Source: an uncultured Spirochaetaceae bacterium (GTDB lineage Bacteria > Spirochaetota > Spirochaetia > Treponematales > Treponemataceae). Taken from it: a stretch of 52,402 bases of DNA. The stretch covers positions 1 through 52,402 of the forward strand of contig CACZPR010000026.1 of assembly GCA_902783155.1 (NCBI GenBank). Direction: 5' to 3'. Below are positions 1-10,400 of the stretch, in pieces. The position numbers were made by a program, and so were the translations under genes. Under the pieces are notes generated by a model, which worked only from the letters and a program-made list of their open reading frames with translations, had not been told where the DNA came from and did not search any database. The first letter of the stretch is position 1, and each line of letters opens with the position of its first letter.

Positions 1-170
1 AGCAGAAACCATCGACAACAGCGGCAACCACCACAACCACCGAGACCACCGGCACAACAAAAGTTGAGCCAACAAGCACCGTAGAAACTCGAGTTGAAAT
101 AGCCCAGACACATGTAGAGGAAAGCACCCCGATAGTGGAGCAGAAACCATCGACAACAGCGGCAACCACC
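1..170 (+). repeat. In-frame 138-bp tandem repeat in the Thr-rich region
   Basis: Bases 1-32 recur exactly at 139-170. The period of 138 bp is 46 codons, so copy number can change without a frameshift. The repeat encodes a low-complexity Gln-Lys-Pro-Ser-Thr-Thr-Ala stretch. More copies may lie upstream of the window. Confidence 0.85.
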
Positions 171-1406
171 GGAACCACCGAGGAAACCCCGCTTGTGGCT
201 GTGGAAACTGTTGTTGAGGAGCCGCAGATTGACGAGTGGGAAAGCGACTTCTTTGAGTCCGTTGTGAATACCCCTGCTGAAAAGAAGGATGAAAAACCCG
301 CCGTCGCTGTAAATCTATATGAGGACGACCCGGATGTTGAGGAATGGAACGACTGGGACGACTGGGATGACGATGAACTTTTTGACGCCCTGATGAATCC
401 GCCGAATTTTGATGATTTTGCGGGAACACCTATAGCCAACATAAAGAATGATGATATAATAGAAAATATAAAAACAGCGTCCGAGCTTTTCAATACAGAC
501 ACAGGTTCCGAAGTGGCCATTGGACCGTCACTGCCAAAAGAGGAAATTGTAGAGCGTGCGGCCCCACGTTATACCGAAACCGAAACTTCAAAATGGGTCC
601 CGGATGAAGTCTACCAGGCAAAGACAATCCCGGGAATGAAGACCTTCGAAGAAGAGATGGCCCTGTATTCTGACGACAAGTCCTGGCTTTACGAGGAGGA
701 GCCGGAGAGACTTTCTGACGACACAGAGGATGCCATTGCCGTTGAACTTTGGAAAGAAGCTCAGGCCCAGGCAAAGATTGAGGAAAAGAAAAGGGCAGAG
801 GAAAACTTTGGACAGGAAGTTGAGAATCTGGAAAACCTTGCCTCAATGTTCAGCTATCTTGATGACACCATTCTTGAGGAAATCCAGCATACAACTTTGG
901 TAGACAAAATCAATGAGCAGGCTGCCAAAAAGATGGACCCCACCGCAAAGGCCAAGAACAACGACGACGAAATACTTGAAGAAATCCGCAAGATGCGTGA
1001 GGAACAAGAGGCGGAGGAAGAAGCCGAAAAAGAAGCTGCGAAAGAGGCAGAAAGAAAACGCCGCAGAACAAACACTGGACTGCTTCACAAGGCCGAGGAG
1101 ATTGTTACCCCAGTTTCCGAGCCGGTCGTGGAGGAGAAAAACGGTCAGCCTGTTGATGAACTGATTCATGAGCAGGAGCATATTGCTGATTTGATAGAAA
1201 AAGTGGAGCCTACGAAGCTTGAGCCGGAAGCAGACATTGGGCTTGACACTGGCATAAAGGAGAAGTCCAAATTCAACGCTGGACCATACATCGCTGGCGG
1301 ACTTGGGCTTGTGGGATTGTTTGTCCTGTTCCTGCTGATTTTTGTAAAGAGGGACGACGATGACGATGATGACAAAAAGAAAAAAGAGGGACCTGTAAAT
1401 GCGTAG
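3..1406 (+). CDS. Acidic Thr/Glu-rich protein with C-terminal membrane anchor (5' truncated by window edge)
   Basis: The reading frame is open from the first complete codon at base 3, so the true start lies outside the window; the GTG at 135 is inside the gene. The visible 467 residues begin with a Thr/Pro/Glu-rich stretch containing a 46-residue tandem repeat, continue as a very acidic, Trp/Asp/Glu-rich region, then a charged probable coiled coil around bases 980-1060 (runs of Glu, Ala, Lys, Arg), and end with one hydrophobic segment (bases about 1285-1350) followed by KRDDDDDDDKKKK. The gene ends 40 bases before the giant lipoprotein gene start and is surely cotranscribed with it. I do not recognise a family. 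The bulk is probably on one side of the membrane as a long, disordered or coiled arm; which side cannot be decided without the N-terminus. Confidence 0.8.
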   Translation, partial: QKPSTTAATTTTTETTGTTKVEPTSTVETRVEIAQTHVEESTPIVEQKPSTTAATTGTTEETPLVAVETVVEEPQIDEWESDFFESVVNTPAEKKDEKPAVAVNLYEDDPDVEEWNDWDDWDDDELFDALMNPPNFDDFAGTPIANIKNDDIIENIKTASELFNTDTGSEVAIGPSLPKEEIVERAAPRYTETETSKWVPDEVYQAKTIPGMKTFEEEMALYSDDKSWLYEEEPERLSDDTEDAIAVELWKEAQAQAKIEEKKRAEENFGQEVENLENLASMFSYLDDTILEEIQHTTLVDKINEQAAKKMDPTAKAKNNDDEILEEIRKMREEQEAEEEAEKEAAKEAERKRRRTNTGLLHKAEEIVTPVSEPVVEEKNGQPVDELIHEQEHIADLIEKVEPTKLEPEADIGLDTGIKEKSKFNAGPYIAGGLGLVGLFVLFLLIFVKRDDDDDDDKKKKEGPVNA

Positions 1407-1446
1407 ATTTGGAGATAGACGGAACACCGAAAATGGGGGTGGGATT

Positions 1447-4400
1447 ATGAAAAAAAAGTCTGGACTCAGAAAATCTTTGTTTTTTGTTGGACTGGGGATT
1501 TTGGCCTTGGTCTTTATGGGATGCGAGACATGGCTTTCAGGCAAAAACTTTTTTGGCACGGTCGAGCAGGAAGTTAAATACGCAAACGCAGAGGAAATCC
1601 CTGTCTATGTTCGTTACGCGGCAAGAACCATGGGCGACACAAGCCCCAACGGAAGGGCGACCGAAAAGGTGGACATTCCCTTTGACGTTACGGCTGTTGA
1701 TGATACTGCATACCAGTTCTACATGTGGGCAGCCTTTTCCACTGACGACTACCCGACATCAAGACAGTACAACAATCTTCTCATGCTCAATTCAATAGAA
1801 GAATTCAACACGGAGTATGCGGACAAACTTCTTCCACCAAGCGAAGTCTGGTTCGAGGATGCGCTAAGCTCTTCAACAAAGGCAAAGGTAATAAACAAGC
1901 GTGAGGACGTGTTCATAATACCAATCTGTGTGAAGAGGGCGACAGTTGAACAGTCGATTCCAAAGAACAATGAAGAAAATGCCGTCAAGAACACTGGTAT
2001 TACTATTGTTTTCTCACGCTCCATGGACAAGTCCAAGCTCATAAACGATAACGACAACACTTACAATCAGGAGTATATAACAATACAGAGACGTACAGGT
2101 AGTGGAGAGAGTGTTGGATATATAGATTATTCCGAATATTTTGACAAGGCAACGCTTTCGGCATCCGGAAAAACTCTTACAATCAGACAAAGACCGGAAA
2201 CTACAGGTCCTAGTCCAGATGGGTCAAAGATGCTTCCCGCAGGTGTCACAATTTTGGTGACAATATCAAAAGATGCCAGCGATGTTCTTGGTGTGGAAAT
2301 GGAATCGGATGTGAAAATCACTTTCCACACAAGCAATTCAACAGATACCGGTGCTCCTGTCATTGAAGGTATAGGAATTGGCTATACGACTCTTTCCAAT
2401 GCGTTTGAAAGTACGTATAGCAATGCCAACACATATAAAGGTTCCCGCGTTAAGGACAAGGCAAATATTTGGGCCATTGCCAACGACCCAACTTCTCCAG
2501 GTGGAACTGGTAGCGGCGATGGTAATGTCTATGAACTTTACTACAGCATTGACGGCGAGAACGTTGATTCATATAATCTCCAGGGATATGCCTCCGGTGA
2601 ATATAATTTTGAGCCGCCAGTAGAAAGCGACCCGGCATCACTCCTGTCTCAGGGTGGAGTTGGATTCTCCGTGGATGTGTCTAGCTATGCCGATGGATTG
2701 CGTCACTTGAGAATCTACGGTACGGATTTGTACACCAACAGTGGATACCCAACTTACGTTTCTGACGCTTGGTTTGTCAAGGACACACAGGCTCCGTCCA
2801 CCGAAAACGCGGGCAGAATTGAGACAGAATGTACGACGGCTCCAAACGGATGGTACAACGCAAATTCCCTTGGACAGATGAAGATTAAGGGAACCGGCAT
2901 TGTTGATTCACCGGAAGACAATGAGAACCTGCGCTCTCCAAAAGTCTGGTGGAATCTTATGACCGACGGAAGCGCAACACCATCCGCAGGTGGAACTGGC
3001 TGGTCTGAAGTAAGTACCACGGCAAAGTCATTGAAGAACGAACTTGGAATCACTTTGAGCGCATCCACCGCCGACCCGACGACCGGTGTGCTCCCAATGT
3101 ACGTCTCATTCAAGGACGACCTTGGAAATGTCTCTGCCCCGACCGCAATTTCTTCTCTGAGATACGACAACGACAAGCCTGTTCTTGGAACAATGGTCTG
3201 GGAAAATGCAAGCGGTGCAGAAATCCTTCCGTTCAGTAACCAGGCTCTGCTTGACACCCAGATTCTCAGGATTCCGTTCACCGAAGCCCTTTCCGGAGTA
3301 AAGAAACTTACAATCTGGAGGACAACAGGAAGTGCGTCTGGATCTGTCGCGAGCGGAAATGTGTTGGGCAATGCCGGCATGAAGATTTCCTACAGGAGCG
3401 CGGATTCCACAACAAAGACAGTTCTTGCAAGCGGAACCGACTATAATGTTGATTTTGACAGCTCAACAAACAAGGCGACAGTCACTTTTGCAAGCGACAC
3501 TTCCAACTACGCCAAAAAGACAGGATTCTTCTATATTGAGAACCTTCTTTCGACAGACCAGGAGACCACCGTATTCCACGTGGAAGTTGAGGACTCTGCC
3601 ATAAATAAGTGTGCCACGGCTGCAACAAAAGCAATTGTCTGCGACCTTGCAGACCCTGAAGTACAGGAAGCCAAATTCCTTGACACAAATGACGATGAAC
3701 ATGCGGTGAAAGTTGAATACTTTGGACAGACATCTGGAACCGAAAGATACTATCTGTCAGGCGACACCACCACATTCAACGCGACAGGTGCCACAAAAAT
3801 TCCGCTCAGGCTTGCAATCAAGGAGTCCGGCTCCGGTGTCAAGAAAATCAAGTTCACTGGCGACATCAAGATTTCCGCTTCAACACAGGTCTACGTTGGT
3901 GCGGCAAAGACACTTCTTTCTACAGACGACATTTCTATCAGCTCGACCACCACCGACAACTACATTCTGTTCAAGGACGGAAACAATCCAAAACTGAAGT
4001 CCGTTGGCAGTGGAAACGCATATATCTATCTCACAAACCTTGTAGCGCCAAATGTCAACGACACAAGCTCCAACACAGGAAACACTTTGAAGGTTGAGCT
4101 GACCGACTTTGCCGACAACGAAAAGACCGACTGGAACGAATACTCATGCGGCGATGACGACGGTCTTTCAAAAATCCGCGTGGACACACTTGCGCCACAG
4201 CTTGCGGCAACGACAAAGATTTCTCTTAAGGACACAGGGTACACAAGTACCACAAGGACAGCCGCGAACAAAAATCCTGTTGATGCGGTCAGTGGCTACA
4301 CCAACAGCGAATATGTTGACATGGAGGTGTACTATCCAAAGGACGAAGGAAATGGTAGCGGTGTCAAAAAACTGTACATAAAGAGTGGCGCAACCTTTGA

Positions 4401-7400
4401 TTCCGCTACAAAGATTTACGCAAAGAAATCTTCTGATACAACAAGGACCCAGCTTGTCGCCGGAATCAACTATGAGATTGTTGCGCCGGACTGCGTTAGT
4501 TTCTCAAAGACATTCTATTACAATGGAGTCACTTCGGACGAGTACACTCTGATTTTCGAGAACATCAAACTTTCGAGCGTGACAAATGCGACATCCAGCA
4601 GCGTCTATGTCTACGTGGTTGATTCAGTCGGTTGGTCAAGCCAGGACTGGAGCGAGTACAAGGACAAATACTACTCTTCCATAAAGTATCTTTCCGGCCA
4701 GATTACAGCCACCGCTCCTAAGATTGGCTCAACCTTGAGCTATGCATGGCCGTATGAATCGGGTGCGAACGGACTTGTGGTTGATTCGACGGAAAAGAAC
4801 GTGGATAACAATACCGTCTACTATTTCTTTGAAAACAGCAAGGACAACAGTTCTAATGCTTCACTTCCCATAAAGTACAGCCTTGGAGGAAACTACAGCT
4901 ACGCATACAGAATTTACAAGTATTCGGGAAATGATGCGTTTGAAAAGACGGCTGCGGAGATAGTGTCTGCTTCTAACACAGAATCTACGGCATCTGGAAC
5001 AAACGGCTACACGTCTTTGTCGGACGGTACAAGCTACTCCTATAACTCTCCCGGCACGGCAGACTCGGTTCTTTCCGGCACAACGAAGAACTGGTCCGTT
5101 GTCTTTGTTGACAAGGCTGGAAACCTTAGCAAAGTCCATTCGTTCTGCATCGTAAAGGACACTAAAGGTCCGTCGTACAAGATGGGAACGGGCGACACGG
5201 CAGCAGACTACTTCCCGTTTGTGTATGCGGATAAGAGTGGCAGTGAGGGCGAAGAGTACAATATCATAAGCCGCAAAGATTCTGCAACAAAGTATACTAA
5301 TATCTATAGATGCTGGTGGATAAATTCGACTACTACGGAAGCAAAGACTGAGATTTCTGTGGATTTGAGTGCCTACTCGGATTTGGTCACTACAACAAGC
5401 GGAACTGGAATCGAGTGGTATGCATTCGATGATCATGCAGCTGACGTAATACCTAGCGGAAGTTATGATTCGCCTACCTGGGCAGCGTGGACAAGGGTTC
5501 CTGAAGACAAGGTATTGAAGATGCACGCGCCTACTACAAGGGATTCTTCCCCCAGTGACGGTGGCGGTCAGGGAATGCATCTTTGGCTCAAGGATTACTG
5601 TGGAAATATTACCCGCGTAAAGATTATGAAGCCTGAACATGCTGCTAACGGCGGCTATGATACAATCACCGAATACTGGGAAAGGGACTACGACTGTGAG
5701 CATGGTGGCATGTGGAGTTTTGCCAACAAAAACTATAATGAACGAGACGGAATTCTTAGCATTATAGATAATATCGAATATTTCAACGACAAGGCCTACT
5801 TCCGGCTCGATGCGTCCGACTGTCACTCATTCTTCCCGCTTGGCGAAACGGAAATGAACAATGCGGATGCCGAATCCCCGGAAGATTACACGGCCAAGCC
5901 TGCGAGCGGAAACTATTCAAGGCGCGTAAGGTTTTTGTGGTCGGCGACAAAGGAAAAAACTTTCACCAAGGCAGAGGTTGACAGCTATGGAGCCAGCGGA
6001 ACGGATGTCACTCTTTCGGAAGGACATACCCCATGGTATTATTCGGTTGCAAAAGTAAAATTCTCTGGAGTCACCCCCAGCTGGCATAGTGAAATAATGC
6101 GCGCGGAGTATCCGAAGATTACGACCCCAAGCTATCTTTATATTGCCATAGAGGATGGTGTTGGAAACTTTGAATGTTTGTCAGTGAGAGATATAAACCA
6201 TAAGTGGGTCTACGACAACACTCCACCGGTAGTTTCCCTTGGAACTGATTCAAGCGTAAGTGCAAGCGGTCCAGATGCGGTTCTTGGTCCAATCACGGAC
6301 GACAATAAGTACGGATTCCTTCCAAAGATGCTGGATGCAAACAACAGGGTCTACATCAACGGAAACGATGTATATTATAGGGGTGGATTACATTTTGGAC
6401 TTTCGGTTTCGGATGCCAATGTTTCATATAAATGGAAGTGTGATGGAAATTCATCTGCATCTCCGACAGATTCTGATTGGTCAGACTGGTCAAATTCCTC
6501 TTCCTTTACACCTGAAATGACTGCACAGGGAGCCGTCTATCTGCATTTTAAGGACATTGTTGGAAACATCACTTCCGTAAGACTTGGCGGCGAAAATATC
6601 TTATGGAAGAATGACTCCATAAGGCCGGTATGGAAATCTATTCCTTCTGAGGCAACGACCAATGCGGACGGCAAAAAAGAGCTGTTCAATTCCGACGCTG
6701 GATACAAGCTTACTTATGACATTAACACTGACGTTGATGCTGCGAACCCCATCGGAACTTTGACCTACGTTGTTGGAGCTGCCAGCGACCATGTTAGAGC
6801 TGCCAGCGACCTTGTTGTGAAGCTCGACGACCTCTTTGAAGACGGTGGAACTGATTCAGATGTCAAGTCTGGATTAAAGGGACTGAATCAGAATTATACA
6901 TCGGGCAACGGAAATAAATGGGATATCGGAATCACCCCGGACTACACGATTTCCAAGGACAACATAACGACCAGCTTTAATACCATCAGTAATCTTCACG
7001 TTTACGACAATGTTGGAAACTGGCGTTGTATCGTGGTCAAATATAAGTGTGACGCATCCGGTCCAAGCCATAATGATCCTTCGTTCAGCGGAACAATCAA
7101 TAAGTATGGCGACACCCTGTACTACACGACCCAGGGAAGCAACAAGGCAACCGTGACTGTCACAGGCATAGCGGACGACATTGGTTTGTACAGGTATTGC
7201 ATCGACCATTCTGAGCACACAACGCCTACTGCGACCATGCAGAATCTTACGGCCTCAATCACCGCCGTGGATCTGCCGACATCAGATGGCGAAGCACTCT
7301 ATCTGCACCTGTATGACAAGCTTGGTTCCGAAACATCCATTCCTCTGACCTACGACGGACTTAACAAGTGGCGCAGCCTGGACGCAAAACCTGCCGCCCC

Positions 7401-10400
7401 GACCGGAGTGACGCTCAAAGAAGGTGGAAGTGCCTCAACTGCTGATCCATCGACAAATACTCAGTTTGCTGTCACCGATGCCGAAAACAGCAAGGCTAGA
7501 ATCTCATATTTGACCGGACAGATTACAAGCGACAACAGGCTCTGGATTTATCCTCAGACTGCATCCACCGCAAGCTACATTGCAGGATTTAGCGGAAGTT
7601 CGGATGGTTCATCTCTTGTTGTGGCAGGAACTCCGTTTGAATATATTGGCTTAACAAATGGAGATAAAATCAATCTGTACACCGTGGACTATGCGGGCAA
7701 TGTGAGCCAAAATCCGTTGGAAATCACACTGGAAGAGGCTTCCAATCCAATAAGCTGCGACTACGAATTTGTGCTTCCAAATGCCAACAGTGTAGGTGTC
7801 TACGACGGCACAAACTACTTTAACTCCACCGATGTAAAGGTCAAGCTGAAGGACACTGTGTTCTTTGGTACGTTCGCCTCATGGGGAATTGGAACTGATG
7901 TTGGCCAGGGAGCCTCATCCACGTCACTTACTGGTGAGATTTCCATAAGTGCTGTTCCAGGAATCACAAGTGCCACAGGACTTAAGATTTGGATAAAAGA
8001 TACCGCAAACCGAAACGTAATTGACTGGCTTGAATATCCGCACACCGCAGGAAACAAGGTTGGCCCAGGACTGGACAGCACCAAGAGTACATGGCTTTAT
8101 GATACGGAGGCACCTGAAAAACCGACTGTGACGTTCTCGAATACCGCTTTGAAAGGTTCTTCTACAGATACTCCAAGCGACCATTATAATTACGCTTCCA
8201 CTCCCACTCCAAAGTTTGAGTATGAGAAAGATTGGTTCGACACAATAAAAATAACTCCTGCTTCAACATCAACTGATGTCGTGGGCTATACAACCAATTC
8301 TGATGGATCAGATTATACAAATGAGGATTTTGTAGTTGATGTCAGCGGCAACAAATCTGGTTCAATAACAATCTATGCAGTTGATAAAGCCGGAAACGTC
8401 AGTGAGGGATTGGAAATAGCCTATAACTCGATTGCACTTGGCTCAACCAGTCTGGAAATTGATTCTGACTCTTACAAAACCATTTTCGGTGTAAATTATT
8501 TTAACGGTGATGTTGAAGTTGGACTTGGATGGAGTGGAATAGCCACTGTAACATATTGGCAAATAGGTCCGACCTATACAAAGGGTGGAACCGATTGTGT
8601 TTCTGCAACATCAGCTGATGAAAAAATAAAGATTCCGCATACGACAGCAGCAAAAAAAATGTACATATATATTGAAGCCATGTATGCAGGAACTCTTCGT
8701 AAGCTGTACAAATATTCAGATGGAAGTTATGCAACTGTAAAACCAAGCGGAAGTTCCGTCGACACGTGGTGCTACGATGCAACTTCGCCGACTGTTGGTG
8801 AGCCATCGATTAGCGGAACAACCAAAGTGCATGGGGACACTCTTTACTACAACACACAAGTATCAAGCAATCCGAAAGTTTCTGTCGCCGTAAGCGATGC
8901 TTCTGTTGGTCTGTACGGCTACTGCATAAACGGCTCCGCAACCGCACCGACAGATCTTACGTCATACACGCAGATTAGCGGAACTTCAATTTCGGGTGTT
9001 GCTATCCCGGCTTCAAGCGGTGGAAGTCTTTATCTGCATGTGGCGGACAAACTTGGAAACGCAGCGACCGTTCAGCTGACAAAAGACAGCTGTACCAAGT
9101 GGCACAACCTTGACGAAGCTCCATCCGCTCCGACATCGGTTTTGATTAAGGAAGTCTCTGGAGACTTTGCGGAATCAACGACAAACGCCAAGGTCAGCGG
9201 TGGGGACATCACGTTCGTGGACGGTGCGTTTACAAGCTCCAACAAGCTTTCCATCAAACCTCAGCCTGCCGGAAGCTATATCGCTGGATTTGTGAAATCT
9301 ACGACAGAAACCAACGCTCCTTCGGTGTTTGAGGAATGTGATTTCACAGACAACCAGACCTTTACCTTCTACGCCGTGGACTTTGCCGGAAATGTTAGCG
9401 AGGCACCGTTTACCGTCACAATGAAAAAATCCGCCGCAATAGACGCGGGCTACACCATAAGCGTTCCGGACGGCAAGATTGTAAACTCCTTTAGCGTCAC
9501 GAACTACTTCAACTCCGCTGTCACTGTTTCTCTGGATAGTCCGACGTTCTTCGGAACATTTGACTCATGGGGAGTCGGAACTGCTGTTGGTGTTGGAGCA
9601 GCTGATGCCGTGGATGGCTCTGTAGACCTGAGTGCTATTTCTGGAATCGGAAGCGGAAAGTCTCTCATAGTCTGGGTTAAAGATTCCGCAGGCAGAACGG
9701 TCAGCGCACCTCTGGCATATCCTGCATCCACCGACAAACTTTCAACAGGAAGCTCCACCGGTGTGACATGGTTCTACGATACGACAGCTCCAGCCACCCC
9801 GACATTAACTAGCACAAGTGTACAGGGCAAAGTCGATGGCACTTCTGCTGCTACAAATGTGCATGTTGATGGAAACACCATTTACTACAGGGCGGATGCT
9901 ACGGAAATCAGTTTCACGGTAGCGACAAGCCCTGACAGTCATGGAGATGCGCAGTATGCAAACGGAACGTCCGGTGAAAGAACTTCGGGCAGCCTAGCAA
10001 TAGCCGTTGACGGAACGGAGTCCACCGCAAGCATCTACGCATGGGACGCTGTTGGAAATGTGTGTGCAACTCCGCTGACATTGACCTTTGTTCCTGTTGG
10101 GGGTCCAACTGTCACTTTGACGGCTGGCGCAAAGGATGGAGTTGATACGCCAAATACAAATCCAAAAACAGAAAGTGGCACTACTTGGTATTACTTTGCT
10201 ACGGACGAGGTTGAAATCACCCCGACAGTCACTGTTGATTCCAATGCGGCAACTGTGGGAACTACTGGCTATGTATACAAGGCTGGTGGTACGGAAGTTC
10301 CTGCAGGAGCTTTCGGCATAACAGGTCTTGACAGCACCAAGAAGTATTCTGTCACGGAAGTCGGTGGATTTGGAAGAACTGTGGAATTTGCCCTTCCTGC

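Noticed and set aside
843..1559. 238-aa minus-strand ORF
   Set aside because: Lies entirely opposite the acidic protein and the start of the giant lipoprotein; it is a shadow of their codon bias with no ribosome site.
4861..5826. 321-aa minus-strand ORF inside the giant lipoprotein gene
   Set aside because: Antisense to well-supported coding sequence, Arg/Cys/Ile-rich composition without family features.
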